Assembly: GCA_022821805.1 (NCBI GenBank)
Contig: JAJECX010000024.1
Location: forward strand, 1-64,000
Source: Anaerolineae bacterium
Lineage (GTDB): Bacteria > Chloroflexota > Anaerolineae > Aggregatilineales > Phototrophicaceae
Length of the DNA: 64,000 bases
Reading direction: 5' to 3'
Of this stretch, positions 55,674 through 63,532 are shown one piece after another (the first letter of the stretch is position 1; each line of letters starts with the position of its first letter). Both the position numbers and the translations under genes were made by a program. The notes beneath the pieces are model-generated. The model searched no databases, was not told the origin of the DNA, and worked only from the letters and a program-made list of their open reading frames with translations.

Positions 55674-55703
55674 AAGAGCCAGCCCATGCGGTTGGCTCTT
55701 TTT
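55674..55703 (+). terminator. intrinsic terminator/attenuator before the JAMM gene
   Basis: GAGCCAGCC (55676-55684) pairs with GGTTGGCTC (55690-55698) through nine base pairs with a CATGC loop, extended by two A-T pairs, then a T run to 55703. It points in the plus direction and sits only 30 bases before the JAMM start codon, where a terminator makes sense mainly as an attenuator. Confidence 0.8.
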
Positions 55704-55732
55704 ATGTTAGACGCAAAGCCAGGATCGTATCC

Positions 55733-56158
55733 ATGAAGGTCAATCTTCGTATTGCTCTACAACGCGAAATCTTCGATCAGATGGAAGCCTCATACCCAAA
55801 TGAGGGCGGCGGATTCCTGCTGGGCAGCGTGCAGGATGGAACGGTCACCGTTCAGGACATCATGCAAGTGGAGAACACTTTCGCCGAAGAGGAGCAATAT
55901 CATAGATACGCCATGAGGCCGCAAGATTGGATGCGGCTGGAAGACGAAGCCGACGAACGCGGCCTCAGTTTAATCGGTTATTATCACAGTCATCCAGATT
56001 CGCCGGCGATCCCATCGGAATATGATCGAGAGCATGCCCTTCCGAACTTCGTCTACGTAATCACATCGGTGATGATGGCGAAGGCGACCGATATGCGTGT
56101 CTGGCGTCTACGACCAGATCGCAGCGCATTTGAAGGCGGGACGATTTCCATCACCTGA
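55733..56158 (+). CDS. JAMM/MPN metalloprotease, Mec+-like
   Basis: A 141-residue single-domain protein. The full JAMM zinc site is present: Glu24 in EGGGFLLG, then H-x-H-x7-S-x2-D as His85, His87, Ser95 and Asp98 (YHSHPDSPAIPSEYD). Mec+ and QbsD-type enzymes of this size cleave amino acids from the C terminus of ubiquitin-like sulfur carriers. Such a carrier is the next gene, and it ends GGRR. Confidence 0.93.
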   Translation: MKVNLRIALQREIFDQMEASYPNEGGGFLLGSVQDGTVTVQDIMQVENTFAEEEQYHRYAMRPQDWMRLEDEADERGLSLIGYYHSHPDSPAIPSEYDREHALPNFVYVITSVMMAKATDMRVWRLRPDRSAFEGGTISIT

Positions 56159-56274
56159 TGCGCCCGCTCATCAAGTCTTCAGGGCGGGATTGAGATCGCC
56201 GTAGTGGGTAAGAACATTGCATGACAATTCGTTCATATAAGGATCACTGAGGCTAGGGAAGGGGAGAAGCAAAC

Positions 56275-56550
56275 ATGGCGACCATACGTATTCCGACGCC
56301 GCTGCGCGCCTACACTGACGGCGCGTCCGATATCGATGTCACTGGCGAAACCGTTGGCGAAGCGTTAAGCAATTTGGTGGATCGACATCCAGATCTGCGT
56401 GCGCACTTATTCCAGGACGATGAACTGCGCAGCTTCGTCAACATCTTCATCGGCGATGAAGATATCCGTTTCATGCAAGGCTTGGATACTGAAATTGATG
56501 CCGAGGACAGCCTGCGTATCATACCGAGCATCGCCGGCGGTCGCCGCTAG
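56275..56550 (+). CDS. MoaD/ThiS-like ubiquitin-fold sulfur carrier with masked diglycine
   Basis: A 91-residue beta-grasp protein: ATIRIPTPLRAYTDGASDIDV, then GETVGEALSNLVDRHPDLRAHLF, and the C-terminal SLRIIPSIAGG. Sulfur carriers must end Gly-Gly to be activated; here two Arg follow (GGRR), so a processing step is needed. A JAMM protease gene is just upstream and an E1-like gene just downstream. A strong GGGAAGGGGAG ribosome site precedes the ATG. Confidence 0.93.
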   Translation: MATIRIPTPLRAYTDGASDIDVTGETVGEALSNLVDRHPDLRAHLFQDDELRSFVNIFIGDEDIRFMQGLDTEIDAEDSLRIIPSIAGGRR

Positions 56551-56568
56551 TCGCAAAGGGAGTAAAGA

Positions 56569-57813
56569 ATGTCGTCTCTTCATCAGCGATTCGCTGACTT
56601 AACCAACGACGAAGTCAAACGCTACAGCCGCCATGTGATCATGCCTGAGGTCGGCATGGAAGGGCAGCGCCGCTTGAAAGCGTCCAGCGTCTTGCTCATC
56701 GGCACCGGCGGTTTGGGCAGCCCGCTCGCGCTGTATTTGGCTGCCGCCGGCATCGGGCGCATCGGCTTGGTTGATTATGATGTCGTCGACTTCACCAACC
56801 TGCAGCGCCAGGTCATCCACGGGGTCAGCACCGTTGGCGTTTCCAAGCTGGAAAGCGCCGAAGCGCGCATGCTGGACCTGAACCCCGATATTGAGGTGGT
56901 CAAATACAATGAGCCACTCACATCGGACAACGCCGAGCGCATCTTCAGTGAAGACTGGGACATTGTCATCGACGGAACCGACAACTTCCCGACGCGCTAC
57001 CTCGTCAACGATGCTTGCGTCAAACTCGGGATTCCCAACGTCTACGGCAGCATCTTCCGCTTTGAAGGGCAACTCAGCGTGTTTTACGCCGAGGCAGGTC
57101 CCTGCTATCGCTGCATGTTCCCTGAGCCGCCGCCGCCGGGCTTGGTTCCCAGTTGCGCTGAAGGCGGTGTGCTGGGCATTTTGCCGGGCACAATCGGCAC
57201 GATGCAAGCGACCGAAGCGATAAAGCTGCTGCTTGGCATCGGCGATCCCATGATCGGCCGCATGATGCTATATGACGCGCTTGAGATGAGTTTTCAGACG
57301 ATCAAAGTGCGCAAGGATCCCAATTGCTTCGTTTGCGGAATCCCGGCGGAAAACATCGAGTTGATTGATTACGAGCAGTTCTGCGGCATGCCGGCGCATG
57401 ATCACAGCGAATTCAGCTCGGTCGATGAGACCGAGAATCTCGATATCAAGACCGTTTCCGTGCATGATGTCAAATCCGCGCTGGACAACGGCGATGACGT
57501 AGTCGTGATTGATGTACGCGATCCGCATGAGTGGGACATCAGCGTCATCGACGGCACGGTGAAGATCCCCAAGCCGGATATTCAGTTGGCGAAGAACGGG
57601 ATTCAGGGCGGCCGCCGGCTTTGGGAAGAGACGGTCTTAAAGGACATCCCCAAGGATAAGACCCTGTATTTGCATTGCCGCTCGGGCGTGCGCAGCGCCG
57701 ATAGCATTGCCTTCCTGTCGGAAGTCGGCTACGACGTGGAGAAGATGTATAACGTCGAGGGTGGCATCCTGGCTTGGGCGGACGAGATTGATCCCGCGAT
57801 GCCGAAGTATTAG
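56569..57813 (+). CDS. MoeB/ThiF-like E1 adenylyltransferase with C-terminal rhodanese domain
   Basis: A 414-residue MoeBR-type fusion. The E1 domain (about 1-270) has GTGGLGSPLALYLAAAGIG, LVDYDVVDFTNLQRQ and the zinc pairs CYRC and CFVC. The rhodanese domain (about 295-410) has Cys370 in HCRSGVRS. It adenylates the carrier's C-terminal Gly and loads sulfur. It is 18 bases after the carrier gene. Downstream use could be cysteine (CysM-type), Moco or thiolated tRNA; no such synthase is adjacent. Confidence 0.95.
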   Translation: MSSLHQRFADLTNDEVKRYSRHVIMPEVGMEGQRRLKASSVLLIGTGGLGSPLALYLAAAGIGRIGLVDYDVVDFTNLQRQVIHGVSTVGVSKLESAEARMLDLNPDIEVVKYNEPLTSDNAERIFSEDWDIVIDGTDNFPTRYLVNDACVKLGIPNVYGSIFRFEGQLSVFYAEAGPCYRCMFPEPPPPGLVPSCAEGGVLGILPGTIGTMQATEAIKLLLGIGDPMIGRMMLYDALEMSFQTIKVRKDPNCFVCGIPAENIELIDYEQFCGMPAHDHSEFSSVDETENLDIKTVSVHDVKSALDNGDDVVVIDVRDPHEWDISVIDGTVKIPKPDIQLAKNGIQGGRRLWEETVLKDIPKDKTLYLHCRSGVRSADSIAFLSEVGYDVEKMYNVEGGILAWADEIDPAMPKY

Positions 57814-59009
57814 GCTTCCAATAGCTTGTCGGGTGCTTGCAACTGAGGCACTATATTCTTGCTTTCGCCGGCAGCCCTGATGTTGTCAAGGTAAAGGCGT
57901 CTTGCCTTCCTTGCTCTGATAATATGGCGTCCTTGAACACGAACTCGGTCGCCAAAATATGGCTTCACCACGTCTTCCGCTAGGCCTTCAGGAACCACGA
58001 TTTGCCACCATTTGCCATTGTCAGTTAGCAGTTTCACTTCGTCCTTGGTCGCGTCCGCATATTGCAGAACACCAACAACGATGTCTGGCTCATCTGTTAT
58101 TTGATATTCGTCTGCGACTGATTCCTCTTCAATCGGCAGAATCATTTGATCCAACTCATCTCTAGTGCTATCAAATAATATGCTTTTGCGCTGTCCTTCA
58201 ATGTCGGCTTCAATGCCAACCGATGTGATTACTTCTCCGTCTGGTGCCAGTTCTTTAGCGAGCCCGACCAGATTTTGAAAATACCTTTCATCTTGAAAAC
58301 CGTTTCTCAGTTGTACTAGAGCGCCGCTATTGAAGAGCCTGAGATTTTCCAAGAATCTATGCCGCACTCCGTCAAAGTACGAAAGATCTGGAAACCGTTG
58401 TGGTCCGAGGTGGGTCATAGTCATACCGATTCTGTAACTTCCCGTAGACGGTACAGTTGCCAACACTCGATAATACTGGTCTACCTTGCCACGGTCTCGA
58501 AAGCTGTACCGATTGACACTTCCGATTGTGTTACGAATTAGCGTAGTAAAATTATTGATACGTTTCGTCAGCGAAGATGGCTCAATTAAGGTTCTGTTTG
58601 CTTCGATTCCCCGCAACGTCATGACCAAGTCTTCGACTTCAAGTTCGTCTACGCTCATCCCGTATTTTTGAGCTAGACGGACCTTATCCAGGAGACTATA
58701 TAGTTCTTCTCGTAAACGACTTGCTACGCCTCGTTGCAATCCACATAGAACTAGGTCTTCGGCGGACTCATAATCGCCGCAACGATATGCCAAAGTTGCG
58801 GCGCTTCTATGCAGAATCGCAAACATATGATGAGACGGATCTTCGCGCAGAAGCTTCGCAGACTTGGATTCTTTGCGAAACGCCTGTTCAGTAAGATTCA
58901 AGTATTCGGCTTCATCACCATCAAACTGTGCAATTCGCGCTCTGTTAGCAAGCGCGGACGCTTCGCGATGAAGTCTAACGCTCTTCTTGAGATACGATTG
59001 CGCCGTCAT
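57810..59009 (-). CDS. unknown protein with TPR-like N terminus (cassette gene B)
   Basis: A 399-residue protein I do not recognise. Residues about 1-120 are helical with TPR-like spacing (ATLAYRCGDYESAEDLVLCGL). The middle (about 160-290) includes SYRIGMTMTHLGPQRFPDLS and SVGIEADIEGQRKS. The C terminus (about 320-380) is beta-rich (GKWWQIVVPEGLAED, RVRVQGRHI), OB-like. It overlaps the upstream gene by 35 bases and ends in stop codons overlapping the moeB-like gene tail-to-tail. The DNA is more AT-rich than around it. Confidence 0.82.
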   Translation of the reverse strand: MTAQSYLKKSVRLHREASALANRARIAQFDGDEAEYLNLTEQAFRKESKSAKLLREDPSHHMFAILHRSAATLAYRCGDYESAEDLVLCGLQRGVASRLREELYSLLDKVRLAQKYGMSVDELEVEDLVMTLRGIEANRTLIEPSSLTKRINNFTTLIRNTIGSVNRYSFRDRGKVDQYYRVLATVPSTGSYRIGMTMTHLGPQRFPDLSYFDGVRHRFLENLRLFNSGALVQLRNGFQDERYFQNLVGLAKELAPDGEVITSVGIEADIEGQRKSILFDSTRDELDQMILPIEEESVADEYQITDEPDIVVGVLQYADATKDEVKLLTDNGKWWQIVVPEGLAEDVVKPYFGDRVRVQGRHIIRARKARRLYLDNIRAAGESKNIVPQLQAPDKLLEA

Positions 59010-59598
59010 GTTCAGGCATCCTTTGTGTAAAGTTCGCGACAGGAATTCTAAAGTCTACAACGATGATATAGGCGGGCGTTCCATCCCCGTCTGACAGCAT
59101 TGAGCGCTCAATCTTGTTTTTCACACGTGAATTCAACGAACTTCTGGAATGCGCCAGGATTCCAGAAACTTCTAATCTTGCCAAGTGCTCCGGGAAATCT
59201 TCCTCGCTTTTGCAATCAAGGTCTTCCTTCGATCCCAGATAGTAGTCAATTCCTGTACCGCCTCCGGGTCTTGTATCGACTGCCGCCTGGTCTACTACGG
59301 TATAAGGAGTGAATTGCTCAACTAGCATAAAGGCAACGCCTTCCGCCGCCCATTCGCCGAGGCGCTGACGCTGTCTCCAAGAGCGTATTGCCGAGCGTTT
59401 TCCGAGTTCTCTCCATTGCAGAACAACCGTGAAGAGCGGTTTTTCTTGGTCCTCCACCTCGCATCTCACAGAAACAGGATGACCAGCCTCGCTTAGCGCA
59501 ACCTGTGCAACTCGGCAGGCCGCGCTGCAATGATCAACGTCTATGCAGCCTACGCCGTTGCGCAACTGCTCAATTTCAAGTACACGAAAATTGCTCAT
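58975..59598 (-). CDS. unknown protein, possible PD-(D/E)XK-like fold (cassette gene A)
   Basis: A 207-residue protein I do not recognise. The order helix with Glu (WAAEGVAFMLVEQF), then GGGTGIDYYLG, then ARLEVSGIL, then a basic helix (NSRVKNKIERS) resembles the E, D, ExK layout of PD-(D/E)XK nucleases, with the Lys replaced by Ser. ATG 59598 is used; TTG 59607 is possible. Its end overlaps the start of the 399-residue gene by 35 bases, so the two are translated together. Catalysis is unproven. Confidence 0.8.
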   Translation of the reverse strand: MSNFRVLEIEQLRNGVGCIDVDHCSAACRVAQVALSEAGHPVSVRCEVEDQEKPLFTVVLQWRELGKRSAIRSWRQRQRLGEWAAEGVAFMLVEQFTPYTVVDQAAVDTRPGGGTGIDYYLGSKEDLDCKSEEDFPEHLARLEVSGILAHSRSSLNSRVKNKIERSMLSDGDGTPAYIIVVDFRIPVANFTQRMPEHDGAIVSQEER

Positions 59599-59739
59599 TT
59601 GCTTCAAACCTGTCGGGGAAGTAAAACAGCATCCGTGACTCTGGAGGTAATCTATTGAAACTTGAAGCTTAGCACCTTTGCAAAGTAGCGAGTCAGCATG
59701 CCCCCTTCCTCACTTCCGGGGAGTGGCCTTTAATGAATG

Positions 59740-60786
59740 CTAGCCCGCCATCAGGCTCTGCATGACCTTGTCGAGCGCGCTCTTTGGCGGGCGCAGGTCG
59801 GCATCGTCCAGCAGCGCAAGCGGCCTATCGACCAGCTCTTCCGTATCCGCCAGCGTCGGACGCGGCTCTTCATAATAGATAAGGCCGGTCGAAAAGATCT
59901 GCTCGCGCATTGACCGCTCCAAGATCTCCATTGCCATGCGCCGATTGCGCGGGTCGTGGTCGTTGTCGAGCTTCTTCAGGCGGATGAAGCTGCCATCGTG
60001 CATCTCCACATCAATGATGTCGCCTTCGTCGTAATCCTCAATTGTGATCTCGTCTCGCTCCTCGACATAGTCAGGCGCCAGAATCTGGATTTCGTGCAGC
60101 GGAATCTCGTGATCTTTGCCGTAAGGATAACTCTTGGTTGATGTCGCGGCGTTGTTGAAGGTGACGCAGGGGCTGATGATATCGAGCACGGAAGTGCCCG
60201 GGTGGCGAACCGCCGCCTGCAGCAGCGCTTGCACTTGCTTGGCATCGCCGCTGAAGCTGCGCGCGACGAAGGTGCAGCCGGCGATCACCGCTTCCAGCGC
60301 CAGGTCAATCGGCGGCATATGATTGGTGCCGTAATACTTGAGGAATTGGCCCTCATCGGCGGTCGCCGAGAATTGCCCTTTGGTCAGCCCGTAAACGCCG
60401 TTGTTTTCGATGATATAGACGAAGGGCACATTGCGGCGGATGACATGCTTGAATTGCCCCATGCCGATTGATCCGGTATCGCCATCGCCACTAACGGCGA
60501 TGCAGGAGAGCTCTTTGTTCGCGAGCAGAGCGCCGGTCGCCACCGACGGCATGCGGCCATGCAAGGCGTTGAATCCGTGCGAGCCGCCCAGAAAGTAAGC
60601 TGGCGTTTTGCTCGAGCAGCCGATGCCGCTCATCTTGATGATCTTGTGCTGCTCCAAGCCCAGCTCATACGCCATGCTGATTAGTTGATTGGAGATCGAA
60701 TCATGCCCGCAGCCGGGGCAGAGCGTGCTCGGTCGCCCCTTGTATTCGTTGCGCGCCAAGCCGAGGTGATTTGTACGTGGTGGCAT
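59740..60786 (-). CDS. korB: 2-oxoacid:ferredoxin oxidoreductase, beta subunit
   Basis: A 348-residue TPP-binding subunit. CPGCGHDS and GIGCSSKTPAYFLGG supply iron-sulfur cysteines, and SGDGDTGSIGMGQ with ENNGVYGLTKGQ is the TPP/Mg site. Reaction: oxidative decarboxylation of a 2-oxoacid (2-oxoglutarate in KorAB) with CoA, reducing ferredoxin, or the reverse. It starts two bases after the alpha subunit stop. Confidence 0.93.
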   Translation of the reverse strand: MPPRTNHLGLARNEYKGRPSTLCPGCGHDSISNQLISMAYELGLEQHKIIKMSGIGCSSKTPAYFLGGSHGFNALHGRMPSVATGALLANKELSCIAVSGDGDTGSIGMGQFKHVIRRNVPFVYIIENNGVYGLTKGQFSATADEGQFLKYYGTNHMPPIDLALEAVIAGCTFVARSFSGDAKQVQALLQAAVRHPGTSVLDIISPCVTFNNAATSTKSYPYGKDHEIPLHEIQILAPDYVEERDEITIEDYDEGDIIDVEMHDGSFIRLKKLDNDHDPRNRRMAMEILERSMREQIFSTGLIYYEEPRPTLADTEELVDRPLALLDDADLRPPKSALDKVMQSLMAG

Positions 60787-60788
60787 GT

Positions 60789-62621
60789 TTACCCTTCCTG
60801 TTCTTTCAGGCTGTCATAGATCCAGTCCGGCGTCATCGGCAAGCCATCGCCGAGCGCCAGCGGTCTGACGTGTGAGACGTTTTCCGGATGTTCCAGCCTG
60901 ATCAATTGTGTCAGCTGGCCATCAAAGTTGTTCTCGATGACGAATACGCTCTTATGCGCGTCTATGAAATCACTGACCGATGAAGCCAGCGGCAGGGCGC
61001 GCACGCGAAGATAATTGGTCTTAATGCCATCATTCGCCAGCCAATCGCGCGCTTCACGAATGGCATCCTCGTTGGTTCCAAAGGTGATGATGCCGATATC
61101 GGCGCCGCTGCCGTTGTCGATGATGGGCTGTGGCAGCATATCCCGCGCCGTATCCATCTTCAGGCGCAGGCGCGTCATATTCTCGACCCAGTCATCGCTG
61201 CGCTCGCTGTAGACCGCCATTTCATCGTGGCCTGTGCCGCGCGCGAAGTACGCGGCGAAGCGATGATCCGTGCCGGGCAAGGTGCGATAAGCGATGCCGT
61301 CGCCATCGACATCCATGTATCGACCCCACTTGCCATGCTCATCAATGAATTCCTGCAGCGCATTGGCGTCCAGAACTTTGCCGCGGCTGATCGGCTTGTC
61401 GGGATAATCGAAGGGATCGGAGAGCCAATTGTTCATGCCCAGGTCGAGGTCGCTGACGACAAACACTGGCGTCTGCAAGTCTTCCGATATGTCGAAAGAC
61501 TTCCAGCCAAATTCGAAAGCCTCTTTCAAATTGCCGGGCAACAGGCAGATCTGCCGGCTATCGCCATGACCGAGGAAATGCGTGAAGAGCAGGTCGCCCT
61601 GGCTGGTGCGCGTCGGCAGACCAGTGCTTGGTCCCATGCGCGTGATATTCCAGAATACCGCTGGAATCTCGGCGAAGTAAGCGAGCCCGGCGAACTCTGC
61701 CATCAGGCTGATGCCCGGTCCGCTGGTGGATGTGAGCGAGCGCCCGCCCGCCCAGCCAGCGCCGACCACGATGCCGGCGGCCGCCAACTCATCTTCCGCC
61801 TGCACGATGGCGATCGTATTCTCCTGGCTGTCATTCTGGCGCAAGCCGCGGAAGCCGATGATGCCATCGACAAAACTGGTTGACGGCGTGATCGGGTACC
61901 ATGCCACCACGTTGACGCCGCCGAATACCGCGCCCAGCGCTCCGGCATCGTTGCCGGTCATCATGATCTTGCCATCGGCGCCGTCCATGTATTCAAAACG
62001 GTAGGGATCGGTCTTGACGATATTGTCCGCGGTCCAGTCATAAGCCAGCTTGACGACATTGTGATTCATCGCCGCCACCTTGACCTTGCCCTTGAAATTA
62101 GCCAGCAACACGTCATAGATGAGGTCCAGCGGGATATCGAAAAGCTGGGCGACCGCGCCGACGTAGGTCATGTTTTCCACTTGCTTGCGAAAGGCGGAGG
62201 GCACTTTGGTCTGCCGCATCAGTTTGGCGACGGGAATCTGATAGTAGGAGATATCGTCTCGCTGGCGGATCACGCGGGCGATTTTGTCGGTGGTGATGCA
62301 GACGCCGCCCGGCGGCAGATTGGCGACATCCTCGGTCGCGGTGCCATCGTTGTAGGCGACGACGATTTCGGTCAGCGCCTTGCGCGCCGTGTAGCCGTCT
62401 TTGCTGGCGCGGATGGTATACCAGGTCGGCAGCCCCTTGATATTGGAGGGGAAGAGGTTCTTGCCGTTGACCGGGATTCCCATTTGGAACAGCGACATCA
62501 CCAGCACATTATTGGATGTCTGACTGCCGGAGCCGTTCTTGGTCGCCACCGAGAAAGCGAAATCGTTGATGACCGGCTCGCGGGTTTCTACTTTTGTTTG
62601 TGTTTGCGCGTTGATTGCCAT
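60789..62621 (-). CDS. korA: 2-oxoacid:ferredoxin oxidoreductase, gamma-alpha fused subunit
   Basis: A 610-residue fusion. The gamma domain (about 15-190, GSGSQTSNNVLVMSLFQMG) is followed by the alpha pyrimidine-binding domain (GNDAGALGAVFGGVNVVAWY, then PITPSTSFVDG) and the C-terminal ferredoxin-type regions. This gamma-alpha order is typical of 2-oxoglutarate KorA. ATG 62621 is used; TTG 62636, with AAAGGAG upstream, is possible. Two palindromes lie in its upstream region. Confidence 0.93.
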   Translation of the reverse strand: MAINAQTQTKVETREPVINDFAFSVATKNGSGSQTSNNVLVMSLFQMGIPVNGKNLFPSNIKGLPTWYTIRASKDGYTARKALTEIVVAYNDGTATEDVANLPPGGVCITTDKIARVIRQRDDISYYQIPVAKLMRQTKVPSAFRKQVENMTYVGAVAQLFDIPLDLIYDVLLANFKGKVKVAAMNHNVVKLAYDWTADNIVKTDPYRFEYMDGADGKIMMTGNDAGALGAVFGGVNVVAWYPITPSTSFVDGIIGFRGLRQNDSQENTIAIVQAEDELAAAGIVVGAGWAGGRSLTSTSGPGISLMAEFAGLAYFAEIPAVFWNITRMGPSTGLPTRTSQGDLLFTHFLGHGDSRQICLLPGNLKEAFEFGWKSFDISEDLQTPVFVVSDLDLGMNNWLSDPFDYPDKPISRGKVLDANALQEFIDEHGKWGRYMDVDGDGIAYRTLPGTDHRFAAYFARGTGHDEMAVYSERSDDWVENMTRLRLKMDTARDMLPQPIIDNGSGADIGIITFGTNEDAIREARDWLANDGIKTNYLRVRALPLASSVSDFIDAHKSVFVIENNFDGQLTQLIRLEHPENVSHVRPLALGDGLPMTPDWIYDSLKEQEG

Positions 62622-62629
62622 GAGTATAG

Positions 62630-62646
62630 TACGCAAGTTTTGCGTA
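62630..62646. promoter_or_regulatory. palindrome over the korA start region
   Basis: TACGCAA-GTT-TTGCGTA, perfect seven-base arms with a three-base spacer, begins nine bases upstream of the korA ATG. Position suits an operator or a translation-control hairpin. Confidence 0.45.
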
Positions 62647-62654
62647 TCACTCCT

Positions 62655-62669
62655 TTCACAATTTGTGAA
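62655..62669. promoter_or_regulatory. palindrome upstream of korA
   Basis: TTCACAA-T-TTGTGAA, perfect seven-base arms, lies between the GntR gene stop (62698) and korA. It is a good candidate operator. The arms are in the opposite order to a Rex site. Confidence 0.5.
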
Positions 62670-62697
62670 TCAATTTCCTGCTCGCATTATTCTTGAT

Positions 62698-63390
62698 TTA
62701 GCCCCGTTCCAATTCCCAGGAGGCGTTATTCGGCTCGTGACGCAGCAGCCGCGTATGCTCGTGGAAGGCTTGCTGAGCCTCTTTGAATCTTCCGGCGCGG
62801 ATCAACTCGAGTATGCGGGAATGATAATCCCAAACCTGACGCAGATAGCTGTAATCCATATAGCGGTTGACGCCGACTTCTTCGTACAGATCCCAGTAAG
62901 CCTCGAGGATTCCCAGCACAAAGGTATTCTCCAGGTTCCTGAAGACCGTGAGATGGAAGAGCCGATGTTCCGGATTGGGAATATGAATCGGCGGCGAATC
63001 CAGCTTTTGATTGGCGCTGTCGATGCAGCCCTGCATGACATTGAGATCGGCTTCGGTGAGCAGCGCGCAGGCTTCCTGCCAATAAGCCGATTCCACGTGA
63101 TTGCGCAGCGAAGCGAAGTCTTCAAAACGCTCGCCGCAAGCCATGGCGTATAGCGCGCTCAAGCGCACCGCGGGCGTGAAGGCGTAGTCTTTTACCCGCG
63201 TTCCTCGCTTCGAGCGCACCTCCACCCAGCCCATTTGCCGCGCCACCTCAAGCTGTTCACGCACTTTGTTGGCGCTCATATCCAAATGCGTATCAGCCGT
63301 CAATTCCTGAATCGACGGCAAGCGATCGCCGGGCTGATAACCCTGCCTAATGATGTAATTGAGGAAGTCAGAGCCGAGATTGATATCCAT
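62698..63390 (-). CDS. GntR/FadR family transcriptional regulator
   Basis: A 230-residue regulator. The N-terminal winged helix (about 5-75) has GYQPGDRLPSIQELTADTHLDMSANKVREQLEVARQMGWVE. The C-terminal all-helical FCD ligand-binding domain has the metal-type residues Asp and His (HRLFHLTVFRNLEN, VWDYHSRILELIRAG). It is transcribed toward korAB on the same strand, 77 bases upstream of korA. Likely a local or autoregulator responding to an acid metabolite. Confidence 0.9.
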   Translation of the reverse strand: MDINLGSDFLNYIIRQGYQPGDRLPSIQELTADTHLDMSANKVREQLEVARQMGWVEVRSKRGTRVKDYAFTPAVRLSALYAMACGERFEDFASLRNHVESAYWQEACALLTEADLNVMQGCIDSANQKLDSPPIHIPNPEHRLFHLTVFRNLENTFVLGILEAYWDLYEEVGVNRYMDYSYLRQVWDYHSRILELIRAGRFKEAQQAFHEHTRLLRHEPNNASWELERG

Positions 63391-63391
63391 G

Positions 63392-63406
63392 ATTCATCAG
63401 ATGAAT
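63392..63406. promoter_or_regulatory. palindrome at the GntR gene start
   Basis: ATTCATC-A-GATGAAT, perfect seven-base arms, abuts the start codon (63388-63390) and covers its ribosome-site region, as expected for autoregulation. Confidence 0.45.
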
Positions 63407-63453
63407 ACAATCAATCTACTGATACTATCAATTCTATCATTATACGATTGGCT

Positions 63454-63470
63454 TGTCTACAGTTTAGACA
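63454..63470. promoter_or_regulatory. second palindrome upstream of the GntR gene
   Basis: TGTCTA-CAGTT-TAGACA, perfect six-base arms, sits in the AT-rich spacer between the regulator and the aminotransferase gene, about 64 bases upstream of the regulator start. It may mark its promoter. Confidence 0.4.
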
Positions 63471-63532
63471 GCTTGAATTCTTAAGAAATCGTTTGAATTT
63501 GCGAACGGATTCATCGAGAGGCGGAAGAGCGG

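Noticed and set aside
55538..55703. Known riboswitch (TPP, SAM, cobalamin, Moco, guanidine) or SRP/6S RNA upstream of the JAMM gene
   Set aside because: None of the conserved core strings of those classes is present; kept as an unknown structured RNA.
62655..62669. Rex (NADH-sensing) operator before korA
   Set aside because: A Rex site is TTGTGAA-N4-TTCACAA; here the arms are in reverse order with a one-base spacer.
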